This document shows positions 44,374-53,041 of a stretch of DNA of 64,000 nt, piece by piece. The position numbers and the translations under genes were made by a program. Below the pieces are notes generated by a model. It saw nothing but the letters and a program-made list of their open reading frames with translations. It was not told where the DNA came from and did not search any database. The stretch is from an uncultured Ignavibacteria bacterium (GTDB lineage: Bacteria > Bacteroidota > Ignavibacteria > Tepidaquicellales > Tepidaquicellaceae). Numbering within the stretch: position 1 is the first letter of the stretch; each line of letters opens with the position of its first letter. The stretch spans positions 1-64,000 of the forward strand of contig CALJIG010000062.1 of assembly GCA_937974175.1 (NCBI GenBank). Reading direction: 5' to 3'.

Positions 44374-45888
44374 ATGAAATTAACCGACATAAAAATTCTC
44401 GGCGGACTGAAAAAAGCCGGGTATAAAACACATACTGTAAAAGATGAGATAAGAAATAATCTTATCAAAAAAATAAAAAATAAAGAAACTATCTTTGAAG
44501 GAATTATCGGATATGAAAATACGGTAGTTCCTTCAGTGATGAACTCGCTTCTTGCAAGGCATGATATTATTCTGCTCGGACTACGCGGTCAGGCAAAAAC
44601 AAAAATGGCAAGAATGCTTACGTCATTGTTGGATGAATATATTCCTATTGTGAAAGGCTCGGAGATAAACGATAATCCTTTTCACCCCATATCCAAACAT
44701 GCAGTTGATATGATAGAAGAAATGGGTGATGAAACAGAAATTGAATGGATTACCCGCGAACAGCGCTACAGCGAAAAGCTTGCAACACCGGATGTTAACA
44801 TTGCCGATTTAATCGGAGACATCGACCCAATCAAAGCTGCAAACCAGCGGCTGCATTATTCCCACGAAGGAGCTATTCACTTCGGAATTATCCCGAGAAC
44901 AAACAGAGGAATTTTTGTAATTAATGAGCTTCCCGATTTACAGCCGAGAATACAGGTCGGACTGCTAAATATTATGCAGGAGAAAGATATACAGATTAGA
45001 GGTTTTAATATCCGCATACCTCTTGATGTGCTGATGGTATTCACTGCTAATCCTGAAGATTATACTAACAGAGGAAATATAATTACTCCGCTGAAAGATA
45101 GAATCGATTCGCAAATCATTACTCACTATCCAAAAAATCTTGAGGATGGAATAGAAATAACAGATACGTACTCATGGACAAAAAGAACTGACGGCAAAGT
45201 TACCATTCCGTATTACTTCAAAGAAATAATTGAGATGACGGCTATGCAGGCAAGAGTGAGTGAGTTTGTTGACCAGAAGTCAGGCGTAAGTGCAAGGCTG
45301 ACTATTTCTTCCATGGAAAATCTTATTAGTAATGCTGAACGACGTGCTATAGTTAATAACGAGGATGATATTTATTTACGCGTCTGCGATATTAATGCTA
45401 TTCTCCCCGGTATGACAGGGAAAATGGAACTCGTATTCGAAGGTGAGCAGGAAGGCGCAATAAAAGTATCGAAGGCATTGCTTTCAAAAGCAGTGAGAGA
45501 AATATTCAGAAAATATTTCCCTGACCCGCTTCAAAAAAGAAAAAAAACAGATAAGCCGCAGGAAGACGTGTATGCGGAAATGGTTGAGTGGTTCCAGAAC
45601 GGCGGTAAGATTAACATAAAAGATGATATGAGTTTTAAGGATTATTTTAAAGAACTGAAAAAAGTCGATGGACTTGAAAAATTTGTAAAGAAATATTCAC
45701 AGTATTATGAAACTGAATTCGAACTTGCCTCATTGATGGAATTTGTTTTAGACGGATTGCACCAGAGCTCTAAAATCGCAAAGGATGATATGGATTCAAT
45801 CGTATCTTATAAAGATATGGTCGGAAGCATGTTCACACAGGAAAAAGGCTACGGCGAGTACGACGACGATTTCAATTTCAAATACTAA
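44374..45888 (+). CDS. ChlI/MoxR-like AAA+ ATPase
   Basis: A 504-residue AAA+ protein of the magnesium-chelatase/MoxR clade. Walker A is GLRGQAKT; the Walker B strand is GIFVINELPDL, with Asn-Glu instead of Asp-Glu; MVFTANPEDYTNRG is the sensor 1 region and ARLTISSMENLISNAERRA lies in the lid. It is often annotated as magnesium chelatase, but no porphyrin genes are here and no VWA partner is adjacent, so a chaperone or remodelling role is more likely. The ATG at 44374 is preferred; a TTG at 44338 would add 12 unlikely residues. Confidence 0.85.
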   Translation: MKLTDIKILGGLKKAGYKTHTVKDEIRNNLIKKIKNKETIFEGIIGYENTVVPSVMNSLLARHDIILLGLRGQAKTKMARMLTSLLDEYIPIVKGSEINDNPFHPISKHAVDMIEEMGDETEIEWITREQRYSEKLATPDVNIADLIGDIDPIKAANQRLHYSHEGAIHFGIIPRTNRGIFVINELPDLQPRIQVGLLNIMQEKDIQIRGFNIRIPLDVLMVFTANPEDYTNRGNIITPLKDRIDSQIITHYPKNLEDGIEITDTYSWTKRTDGKVTIPYYFKEIIEMTAMQARVSEFVDQKSGVSARLTISSMENLISNAERRAIVNNEDDIYLRVCDINAILPGMTGKMELVFEGEQEGAIKVSKALLSKAVREIFRKYFPDPLQKRKKTDKPQEDVYAEMVEWFQNGGKINIKDDMSFKDYFKELKKVDGLEKFVKKYSQYYETEFELASLMEFVLDGLHQSSKIAKDDMDSIVSYKDMVGSMFTQEKGYGEYDDDFNFKY

Positions 45889-45922
45889 TTTTAAAAATCT
45901 ATAAAAATTCATAAACAAAATT

Positions 45923-46384
45923 ATGGCAAAGTTAAAAACCCCGGACAACAGCAAAAAAGTAGCAGACGGCTTATCAAAGCTTCTTGCAGATACATTTTTA
46001 CTTTATTTTAAAACACACACTTTCCATTGGAATGTAAGAGGACCGCTGTTCAGAACTCTACACCTTATGTTCGAAGAACAATACAATGCATTGTGGACAT
46101 CAACCGATATCATTGCAGAAAGAATCCGCTCGCTCGATAGCGATGCGCCAAGTACACTCACTGAGTTTTCAAAGCTTGCATCCATTAAAGAAGATAAAGG
46201 AATTCCGAAGGCAACAGAGATGATAAGAATATTAGCCGAAGACCATGCAAAAGTTGTGAAGACAGCAAAGGAAGCATTCAAAGCCGCCGAAGCCGCAGAC
46301 GATGAACCATCACAGGATTTATTGATTGAAAGAATTAATTACCACGAAACAACTATCTGGATGCTGAAGACAATGCTTGAATAA
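45923..46384 (+). CDS. dps: Dps-family DNA-protection/ferritin-like protein
   Basis: A 153-residue Dps protein that forms a dodecameric shell, oxidises ferrous iron with peroxide and protects DNA. The helix with FKTHTFHWNVRGPLFRTLHLMFEEQYNALW supplies the ferroxidase His and acidic residues, and SLDSDAPSTLTEF follows as in the family. It is 34 bp after the AAA ATPase gene in the same direction. A palindrome ends the unit. Confidence 0.94.
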   Translation: MAKLKTPDNSKKVADGLSKLLADTFLLYFKTHTFHWNVRGPLFRTLHLMFEEQYNALWTSTDIIAERIRSLDSDAPSTLTEFSKLASIKEDKGIPKATEMIRILAEDHAKVVKTAKEAFKAAEAADDEPSQDLLIERINYHETTIWMLKTMLE

Positions 46385-46414
46385 TACATACTAATTTCAT
46401 GTGAACTTTATATC

Positions 46415-46454
46415 AGAATTACAGAGACAACGTACGGAGTGTCTCTGTAATTCT
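46415..46454. repeat. Palindromic repeat/bidirectional terminator
   Basis: 15-nt arms (46415-46429 with 46440-46454) around a 10-nt loop. The core ACAGAGACA/TGTCTCTGT resembles the palindromes at 18305 and 49051. It lies between the convergent dps gene and the P-loop gene. Confidence 0.82.
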
Positions 46455-46462
46455 AACTCAAA

Positions 46463-46990
46463 TCACCATTTAATTTTTGAAATCTGATTTATCACCTGAT
46501 CTTTTCTCTCAGAGAGTGTGCCGGTAACTTCAATTGAATTTAAATTAAAATCCCTCACCCAGTCATAAAGTATCTCATTAACAATAAGTCTCAGCTTAGG
46601 CAAATCAGATTTCGCACAGCCAATTAAATCCGGTTTTTCAACAGGTATAAAAACCAAAATATCAATCTCCTTCATCACTTCCTTAACTTTACTATACCAT
46701 GATTGTAAATCAGAGCTATCAAGTTCATCTTCTGCCTGAATATACGCGAGTATATCGACCGGGCATCTGTCAAAAACTACATTACCTTCACTTGAAGTAA
46801 TTTGCTCAATTGAGTGTTTAAGTAATGCCATATATTCTGCGCCGGTAGGTACTTCAGAAAAACTAAATCCTTTTTCTTCTAATTCGTAATAAGCTTCCGC
46901 TTTAAACTCATAATCAGGAAGAGCTTCCCGCAGTTCATTGATTAATGAAGTTTTACCGACCTTGTGTGCGCCTGTTATAGCTATTCTCAT
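46463..46990 (-). CDS. P-loop AAA-type ATP-binding protein (NadR-kinase-like)
   Basis: A 175-residue P-loop protein starting MRIAITGAHKVGKTSLINEL (Walker A GAHKVGKT) with VVFDRCPVDILAYIQ as the next conserved strand, resembling the AAA_28 / NadR-like kinase family. It probably phosphorylates a nucleotide-like or small substrate, but none can be named. It is a single gene, divergent from the ABC transporter pair and convergent with dps. Confidence 0.82.
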   Translation of the reverse strand: MRIAITGAHKVGKTSLINELREALPDYEFKAEAYYELEEKGFSFSEVPTGAEYMALLKHSIEQITSSEGNVVFDRCPVDILAYIQAEDELDSSDLQSWYSKVKEVMKEIDILVFIPVEKPDLIGCAKSDLPKLRLIVNEILYDWVRDFNLNSIEVTGTLSERKDQVINQISKIKW

Positions 46991-47116
46991 AATATTGTCT
47001 GTCTATTTTTTTAATATTGAATTGCAGTGAAGAAAATCAAAAAAGAAAATTTGGAATTCAATGAGAAATTGAAATGCAATAATTTTCAAGAATTAAAATA
47101 TTTTACATCATTTTTT

Positions 47117-47146
47117 AAGGTTAAGATATTTCTCTTAACCTTTTTT
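47117..47146 (+). terminator. Orphan Rho-independent terminator upstream of ABC genes
   Basis: A 10-bp stem AAGGTTAAGA/TCTTAACCTT (47117-47126 with 47133-47142) followed by a T run, in the divergent region between 46990 and 47184. No plus-strand gene precedes it, so it may be an attenuator in the leader of the ABC operon or the end of a small RNA. Confidence 0.75.
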
Positions 47147-47183
47147 GTTTTAAACTGTATTTTAATGCAATCTAAAAATTAAC

Positions 47184-47942
47184 TTGAGCAATATAATTGA
47201 GGTAAAGAACCTCGTTAAAAAATACGACGACTTAGTTGCTGTTGACGGAATTTCATTCGAAGTGAAGGAAGGTGAAATATTCGGACTGCTTGGTCCTAAC
47301 GGCGCAGGCAAAACAACTACGCTTGAAATAATGGAGACTCTCCGCGAGAAAACTTCAGGAGAAGTAAATGTTTGCGGACTTTCGCTTGATAAATCTCCCA
47401 ATGAAATTAAAAGTATAATTGGTGTTCAGCTTCAGGCAGCGGGATATTATCCAAATCTTACTTTAACAGAACTGCTTAGTTTATTTGCAGGACTTTATAA
47501 TGTTAACGTAAAGCCTTTAGAAATGCTTGACCTGGTTGATCTGCGTGAAAAAGCAAAAGCTAAATTCAAAGAGCTTTCCGGCGGGCAGAAACAGAGATTT
47601 TCAATTGCAACTACATTGATAAATTCACCAAAAGTTATTTTCCTCGATGAGCCTACAACAGGGCTTGATCCGCAGGCACGCAGAAATCTATGGGACCTGA
47701 TTACCGATATAAAAAGCAAAGGAACTACAGTGATGCTTACAACACATTACATGGATGAGGCAGAAGTTTTGTGCGAACGGGTTGGAATTATAGATAAAGG
47801 AAAAATAATTACAATCGATACTCCTGCAAATCTAATTGACCACCTGATAAAAAAAGGTTTTAAAAGAAACACCGCTGTAAAAGAAGCAACACTTGAAGAT
47901 GTATTTATAGATTTAACAGGAAAGGAATTAAGGGACGAATAA
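47184..47942 (+). CDS. ABC transporter ATP-binding protein
   Basis: A 252-residue ABC-2-type ATPase with Walker A GPNGAGKTTT, Q loop, signature LSGGQKQR, Walker B VIFLDEPTTGLD and switch histidine in LTTHYMDEAE. It powers the permease encoded next, whose ATG overlaps its stop by one base. The start is TTG. Such pairs export drugs, lipids or polysaccharides; the cargo cannot be told from sequence. Confidence 0.95.
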   Translation: MSNIIEVKNLVKKYDDLVAVDGISFEVKEGEIFGLLGPNGAGKTTTLEIMETLREKTSGEVNVCGLSLDKSPNEIKSIIGVQLQAAGYYPNLTLTELLSLFAGLYNVNVKPLEMLDLVDLREKAKAKFKELSGGQKQRFSIATTLINSPKVIFLDEPTTGLDPQARRNLWDLITDIKSKGTTVMLTTHYMDEAEVLCERVGIIDKGKIITIDTPANLIDHLIKKGFKRNTAVKEATLEDVFIDLTGKELRDE

Positions 47943-49042
47943 TGGAAAAAAAATATAGTCAGATAAGAGCAATGCTTGCAATTTCAACAGCAAGCTTAAA
48001 AGTAATGACAAGAAATCCTTCAGCAATTGTTTTCAATCTGCTCTTTCCTTTAATCTTTATTATCGTGTTCGGCTTCATAGGCGGCGGCGGATTTTCAGTG
48101 GATCTCGCAGTAGAAAAAAATTCCGATATGGATAATCCTATCATTCAATCTATTCAGAATATTAAAACTATTAAACTTAAAAAAGATTTTTCTGATGAAG
48201 AGCTGAAAACTAAGCTTGAAAAAGGACAGATAGACGGTGTGATAAGCATTTCAAAGGGATTAGTAGATAACAAACCTTCATACAATGTAACTTTAAAAAC
48301 AAGTTCCGCATCGTTGGATAGAGGCAGTGTGATAAAAATGATTCTGAATGATGTGGTGGATAAAATAAATCTTTCGAAATTTAATATGGATGTCCCGCTT
48401 GCTAGATTGAATGAACAGATTGTTGAAGGAAGGAAATATAAAACAATAGATTTTATTCTGCCGGGGCAGCTTGGCTTCTCTCTGCTTAGCGCAGGGATAT
48501 TCGGAACTGCATTCGTATTTATCAATCTTCGCCAGACATTTGTGCTGAAAAGATTTTTTGCGACACCGATAAAAAGAATTTATATTATATTGGGAGAATC
48601 TTTAGCGCGATTAATTTTTTCCATTGTCAGTGCGGTAATCATAATTATCATAGGTAATTTAGTCTTTGGATTTACCCTTGTAAACGGCTTCGTTACTTTT
48701 TTAAATATGATAATTCTTTCGGTGATAGCATTGATAGTTTTTCTCGGTTTCGGATTTTTAGTTTCCGGAATTGCAAAGAATGAACATGCCGTTCCTCCTA
48801 TTGCAAACTTAATTACACTTCCGCAGTTTTTGCTTTCAGGTACCTTTTTCCCTATATCAAATTTTCCTGACTGGCTGCAGCCGGTAGCTAAGGTGATGCC
48901 GCTTACATATCTGAATGAGGCGTTGAGAAAGATTGCTTTCGAAGGTGCAAGTTTATTTGCAGTTGGAAACGATATATTGGTCTTAATTGGTTGGGGAGTT
49001 GTGATTTATTTATTAGCTGCGAAGACTTTTAAGTGGGAATAA
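47942..49042 (+). CDS. ABC-2 type transporter permease
   Basis: A 366-residue permease with one N-terminal membrane segment, a periplasmic domain of about 150 residues (residues 45-165) and five further segments, the common ABC2_membrane_3 layout. Family segments include FVFINLRQTFVLKRFFATPIKR and LPQFLLSGTFFPISNFPDWLQ. It is coupled to the ATPase gene. Its 3' end faces a minus-strand operon and is followed by a palindromic repeat at 49051. Confidence 0.93.
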   Translation: MEKKYSQIRAMLAISTASLKVMTRNPSAIVFNLLFPLIFIIVFGFIGGGGFSVDLAVEKNSDMDNPIIQSIQNIKTIKLKKDFSDEELKTKLEKGQIDGVISISKGLVDNKPSYNVTLKTSSASLDRGSVIKMILNDVVDKINLSKFNMDVPLARLNEQIVEGRKYKTIDFILPGQLGFSLLSAGIFGTAFVFINLRQTFVLKRFFATPIKRIYIILGESLARLIFSIVSAVIIIIIGNLVFGFTLVNGFVTFLNMIILSVIALIVFLGFGFLVSGIAKNEHAVPPIANLITLPQFLLSGTFFPISNFPDWLQPVAKVMPLTYLNEALRKIAFEGASLFAVGNDILVLIGWGVVIYLLAAKTFKWE

Positions 49043-49050
49043 TTGTTGTT

Positions 49051-49078
49051 GTAGAGACACAAGATTTTGTGTCTCTAC
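49051..49078. repeat. 28-nt palindrome (GTAGAGACAC family), copy 2
   Basis: Differs at one position from the palindrome at 18305-18332. It lies just after the permease stop at a convergent junction and is probably a bidirectional terminator. Confidence 0.85.
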
Positions 49079-49090
49079 CTAGTGATTCTT

Positions 49091-49113
49091 CCCCCTCCTT
49101 TATAAGGAGGGGG
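49091..49113. repeat. CCCCCTCCTT palindromic repeat, copy 1
   Basis: Arms CCCCCTCCTT/AAGGAGGGGG with a 3-nt loop. The same element occurs at 55610-55630 and 58743-58765. Confidence 0.85.
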
Positions 49114-49141
49114 ATAGGGGGAGGTCTAAACAAAACTTTAT

Positions 49142-49179
49142 ATAAAAAAAACCTGACAGGATTAAAAACCTGTCAGGTT
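49142..49179 (-). terminator. Rho-independent terminator of the peptide-ligase cluster
   Basis: On the minus strand an 11-bp stem AACCTGACAGG/CCTGTCAGGTT (49150-49160 with 49169-49179) is followed by a T run, 26 nt after the stop at 49205. Confidence 0.9.
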
Positions 49180-49204
49180 AAATTTGTCTAAATGAAAAAT
49201 GATT

Positions 49205-50398
49205 CTATTGTTTCGGAAAATATCCTATACTTGAACCTACCCATGTTTTTCCTTTGTTAAAATCCACACCCATCATTTTTCCCTTACCCATTCTTACTAA
49301 GTTGATTACAGGGACAGGCTCTTCGCCTTCATTCCATAAAAATAAAATTCTTATTTCAACTTTAGCAGGGTCATCAAGCGTTTCCACCACAGGTGCATAC
49401 ACTATTTTTTTCTGAAGAACAAAATTTTCTCTGTCTGCGCCTTTTATGTTTTCGATATCTTCTTTCTTTACATCGAATATAACTCCGACACCTGCAAAAG
49501 AGAACAGCGGTTTCAGAACATAATTTTCCAGGTCAGCAGGCATTTCTTTAAGCTCGCTTAAGAATATACACTCAGGCGCATATTTGCTTTTTATGAACGG
49601 CAGGATATATTTACTGATTTTAAAAAACCAGTTTGGATGAGCAATCCATTTTACATCAAGGTCTTCACTTATTTTAAAGTTATATTGTAAATCTTTTCTG
49701 TTTTTTAATTCATCATAAATTACTCTGTTATAAATTCTTTTTATCTGAGTCTTTTTGCCGTCCTTCATGTAATACAATTTCTTTCCTTCTTTGGTAATAT
49801 CTCCTATGTGGACCGGAGTTATTCCCAGCCAGTCCTGCGTAGCCCAGAAATCAATTGCAGTTTTTTGATGTTCAGGTTCTATTTCGAGTAATATCACATT
49901 CTCCGGATTTTCATCTGCGATTAATGTTTTCTTTAGTTTCTCAAGATATGTTTCATGGGTAAGTCCGCGAAAGCGGTGAGTATAATCTTCAGGAATATCA
50001 AAGTGTGCGCGCATCTTCATATCTAATAGCTCCTGATAGCAAAATAAAGATGCAAAGCCCTGCAGCTCAATTAACTGAGGGAGATAATGACCATTGTTAT
50101 CTTTTGTTACAGCGAAATCAATTGCAAGAAGCTCGGCGTGTTCTCCCTGGTTTGGAACTTCAAGTCCGGGAGGAATAGCGTTTGCAGAAAGCTTTTTAAA
50201 CTCATCAGATTTCAAAAAATTCAGAATATCTATGCATGCATTGGAAAGTTCATCTCGAAGCTCTGCAGGAATAAAAACAGGAGTTTCCGAAATTTTAAAT
50301 TCAATAGGTTTGTATGCTGAATTTATATCTTTCACAAAGGCTTCGTATTTTTCCTGTGAAAATTCTTTGATGTATTTCTCTCTGAGTTCTTTTATCAT
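49205..50398 (-). CDS. Uncharacterised protein with ATP-grasp-like features
   Basis: A 397-residue cytoplasmic protein. The C-terminal third contains NYVLKPLFSFAGVGVIFDVKKEDIENI and FVLQKKIVYAPVV with KVEIRILFLW, which resemble the ATP-binding lysine strand and glycine loop of ATP-grasp or glutathionylspermidine-synthase-type ligases. The N-terminal third holds IELQGFASLFCYQELL. The assignment to ATP-grasp is by pattern only. It is the last gene of the minus-strand cluster and lies 11 bp after the SprA-like lipoprotein. A role in amide or peptide-bond formation together with the upstream ligases is inferred. Confidence 0.6.
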   Translation of the reverse strand: MIKELREKYIKEFSQEKYEAFVKDINSAYKPIEFKISETPVFIPAELRDELSNACIDILNFLKSDEFKKLSANAIPPGLEVPNQGEHAELLAIDFAVTKDNNGHYLPQLIELQGFASLFCYQELLDMKMRAHFDIPEDYTHRFRGLTHETYLEKLKKTLIADENPENVILLEIEPEHQKTAIDFWATQDWLGITPVHIGDITKEGKKLYYMKDGKKTQIKRIYNRVIYDELKNRKDLQYNFKISEDLDVKWIAHPNWFFKISKYILPFIKSKYAPECIFLSELKEMPADLENYVLKPLFSFAGVGVIFDVKKEDIENIKGADRENFVLQKKIVYAPVVETLDDPAKVEIRILFLWNEGEEPVPVINLVRMGKGKMMGVDFNKGKTWVGSSIGYFPKQ

Positions 50399-50409
50399 GA
50401 TATTTTATT

Positions 50410-51438
50410 TTATTGCGCAATACTGCCGGGGCTTATTACTTTTCCTCTAAGCCAATATAGGTTTGCCTTAGGTGAGATATAAGCCTCTGATTTTAATTTG
50501 GTATATAGATCTTTAAAAGCTAGTGAAGTGTCTCCTCCTGACGCATTAATTACTGTTGTATTAAACGGCTCTAATGTAGGAAATATTATGTCACCTGTTT
50601 CAGGGTTTACCGTCCTTCCCGGTATGTAATTAAAAATAGTTATGTCAGGAGGTAAATATTGACCTAACCCCAAAGCTTCTATAAGTGGTCCGTCTCCGGG
50701 TAAATATGCTGAAGGAAGAAGTGTTAAAGGATTTACATAGTAAGGCTTAAACTCAAATCCGGTTTGAATTATGCCTGAAACAGGAATCCGGTAAATATTT
50801 TTCATTTTCATTGCCCATGCAACTGTATCAGTAGCAGGGTTTACACTTCCTGCCCTCATCATTTTTAATACGAGAGTATCTTGTGTAAATGTTATAGAAT
50901 TTGTTCCGTAAGTTTTTCCTGTACCAATCTCCTTATACGAAACTCCGATATAATCATTTTCATATACATTAGTTTTTAAACTTACATAACCTGCCTGCTG
51001 ATTTATTATGTAGTCAGAAGAATTAAGCTTCCGAAAAATTCCGAAATATCTTTTGCCCTGCATGTATTGGGGTTCGTAATAAGAAGAGTTATAATCACCA
51101 CTTGCAGGTAATGGAGGTAAATCAATTAAGAGTGAAGCAAATCTTCTGTCAGCAGTAGTGTTACTTGTCTGAACCCAGACTTCAAAATTTTCATTGGAAA
51201 CCTGTCTTGCAATATTTTCAGCATTATCAAGAGTGCCATCAATTGAAAAATCTTTAAAATTACTTTTATAAGCTGTATCCAGAAAAAAATGATTGTCTGA
51301 ATAACTAACAGCGCTTATGGAATATTCTACCCCTCCCAAGTTTGAGTTAGTAATATCGTTTGAGCATCCGTTAAGTGTGATAATAATAGCGAGGAAGGAA
51401 AAAATAAAAAAAGTTTTAAGAGCAATTATTTTTTTCAT
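50410..51438 (-). CDS. Lipoprotein resembling a SprA N-terminal repeat
   Basis: A 342-residue lipoprotein (lipobox LNGC). Several segments recall the repeated domain of SprA/Sov, the giant T9SS outer-membrane channel: NENFEVWVQTSNTTADRRFASLLIDL, YIINQQAGYVSLKTNVYENDYIGVSYKEIGTGKTYG. It is far shorter than SprA (over 2000 residues), with no barrel region, so it would be a stand-alone relative or a degenerate fragment with its own signal peptide. The similarity is recalled from the family pattern and not computed. It is embedded in the ligase cluster. Confidence 0.5.
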   Translation of the reverse strand: MKKIIALKTFFIFSFLAIIITLNGCSNDITNSNLGGVEYSISAVSYSDNHFFLDTAYKSNFKDFSIDGTLDNAENIARQVSNENFEVWVQTSNTTADRRFASLLIDLPPLPASGDYNSSYYEPQYMQGKRYFGIFRKLNSSDYIINQQAGYVSLKTNVYENDYIGVSYKEIGTGKTYGTNSITFTQDTLVLKMMRAGSVNPATDTVAWAMKMKNIYRIPVSGIIQTGFEFKPYYVNPLTLLPSAYLPGDGPLIEALGLGQYLPPDITIFNYIPGRTVNPETGDIIFPTLEPFNTTVINASGGDTSLAFKDLYTKLKSEAYISPKANLYWLRGKVISPGSIAQ

Positions 51439-51544
51439 AATTGGTAAGAGAAGTTAATTGGTTTAAAAATTCTCTGTAAAAATTTCTCTATAATAACTTT
51501 TTTATTTTAATACCGGTTTTTTTCTGTTAGTTCCATTTTGTAAA

Positions 51545-51946
51545 TCAATGTCCTGTTGTAAAGCTCCATACCGGGCCATCTTTACTTAGTCCGTGATTAT
51601 CTTTTGCCGTTACCTTCCAGAATATCGTAATGCTAGTATCTGTTGTTCCTAAATCTGCCGAAGTATTTAAAATATTGCTTGTAATAAGTGTTGTAGGATT
51701 ATTTGTTGTGCCGTACTTTACGTCATATCTTAATGTATCATTTTCATCCGGATCTGTGCATGACCAACGTAAAGTAATTCCGAAATGTGAAACATTTACT
51801 GCACCGTTAGAAGGAATTGGATTTGAGGGTGCGTTAGGATTACTATTTCCTTCAGTTGAAGGAGTAACCGCAACGTCACTGTTTTTATTGCACCCTGAAA
51901 TCAAAAAAAATAACATGAACAAAATAGTGAAGATTCTTATTCTCAA
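51545..51946 (-). CDS. Small fibronectin-III-like lipoprotein
   Basis: A 133-residue lipoprotein (lipobox LISGC) with a proline-rich linker (PNAPSNPIPSNGAVNV) and one FN3-like beta domain (ITLRWSCTDPDENDTLRYDVKYGT ... FWKVTAKDNHGLSKDGPVWSF). It starts with TTG immediately after the aminopeptidase stop, so translation is coupled. Probably a surface or periplasmic adhesion-type domain. Confidence 0.8.
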   Translation of the reverse strand: MRIRIFTILFMLFFLISGCNKNSDVAVTPSTEGNSNPNAPSNPIPSNGAVNVSHFGITLRWSCTDPDENDTLRYDVKYGTTNNPTTLITSNILNTSADLGTTDTSITIFWKVTAKDNHGLSKDGPVWSFTTGH

Positions 51947-52990
51947 TTATAGTATCCCCTCTGATATTACCGGCATGAATACGCCTTTATCCATTACCTG
52001 TATTTCATCACACCAGATGCTGTTCTTAATGCTTACGCAGTCTATGTGAGTTGTTGAGCTCCACTTTGCGCCTGTATGTGCAGAGTAAGGATGTCCGAAT
52101 GCCATGTGTATAGTAGGCAGCTTTTCATCCTGTAAAATATTGCCGATTACATTTTTGCATGCAATGTTAGTGCCTATTGCAAATTCACCTACTCTGTTGC
52201 TGTTCTCATCTGTCATTGTATATGCTGTGAACTCTTCAAGCAATTCTTTGTTATCGCATGTCATCTTTGATATGCGTGAATCTTTTATTTCAATTGTAAG
52301 CGGAGTGTGAAGAAGGTCGCCGTATTTCTGGCAAAGATAATCACCCACTACTCCGTCAACTACAAACGTTCCGTTTACATTCCAAGGTGAAGTGAAAATT
52401 TCGCCTCCGGGAAGATTGCCCCACTTATCAACGGAAATAATTCCCGATGTCTTCAGCCATTTTAATTCAGGTACGAATTCTGCAGTTATATCTGTACCGT
52501 TATCTGATGTGTGTTTTATAATTTTTGCTTTGCTTGCTATATCTATTAAGCGCTGGCTTATTTTATCCACCTTTATAAAATCGGCTCTCATGCCTTCCAT
52601 CATAATCTGCTTGTTGATGTTTACCATGTGGCCGTGTCTTATTTTATGAGCGTCAACAACGTAAGTCATAGAGGCGCGGGAGCGAAGCTCACCCATCTTC
52701 GGTGTAGCGGCAAAAATACTTACCTGCGATTTTGCTAAATCATCAAGAATAACCTGCGGCAGGTCTCCCGGTATTGGTCTCGGAGTATAATCTTCAATTA
52801 TAAAGGTGCTGTACTCTGCTCCTACTTTTTTAATTTCGTGTTCCATAGCCCTTGCAATATCAGCAGCATCGTTATCTGCAATGATAGTAATTCTTTCTTC
52901 CGGTTTAAGTCTTAAGCAAACATTAATTGCATTATATGCGCCCGGCAAAAGGTCTGCGTCAACTTCCGTGTTAATTTCCATTTGACTCAT
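51947..52990 (-). CDS. M29-type aminopeptidase
   Basis: A 347-residue protein of the thermophilic-type aminopeptidase family (M29), which removes N-terminal residues using two metal ions. The C-terminal part with VGEFAIGTN and HMAFGHPYSAHTGAKWSSTTHIDCV carries the usual metal-binding glutamate, histidines and aspartate. The protein is a little shorter than classical 400-residue members. It lies between the GCS2 ligase and the FN3 lipoprotein, so it may process the product of the ligases. Confidence 0.82.
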   Translation of the reverse strand: MSQMEINTEVDADLLPGAYNAINVCLRLKPEERITIIADNDAADIARAMEHEIKKVGAEYSTFIIEDYTPRPIPGDLPQVILDDLAKSQVSIFAATPKMGELRSRASMTYVVDAHKIRHGHMVNINKQIMMEGMRADFIKVDKISQRLIDIASKAKIIKHTSDNGTDITAEFVPELKWLKTSGIISVDKWGNLPGGEIFTSPWNVNGTFVVDGVVGDYLCQKYGDLLHTPLTIEIKDSRISKMTCDNKELLEEFTAYTMTDENSNRVGEFAIGTNIACKNVIGNILQDEKLPTIHMAFGHPYSAHTGAKWSSTTHIDCVSIKNSIWCDEIQVMDKGVFMPVISEGIL

Positions 52991-53041
52991 AAAATATTTA
53001 GGGAGTTATTAATTGTTTAAATTTAAAAAAATACTAATTAC

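Noticed and set aside
44374..45888. Magnesium chelatase for chlorophyll synthesis
   Set aside because: No other tetrapyrrole genes are nearby and the subfamily differs from BchI; a general MoxR-like role is more likely.
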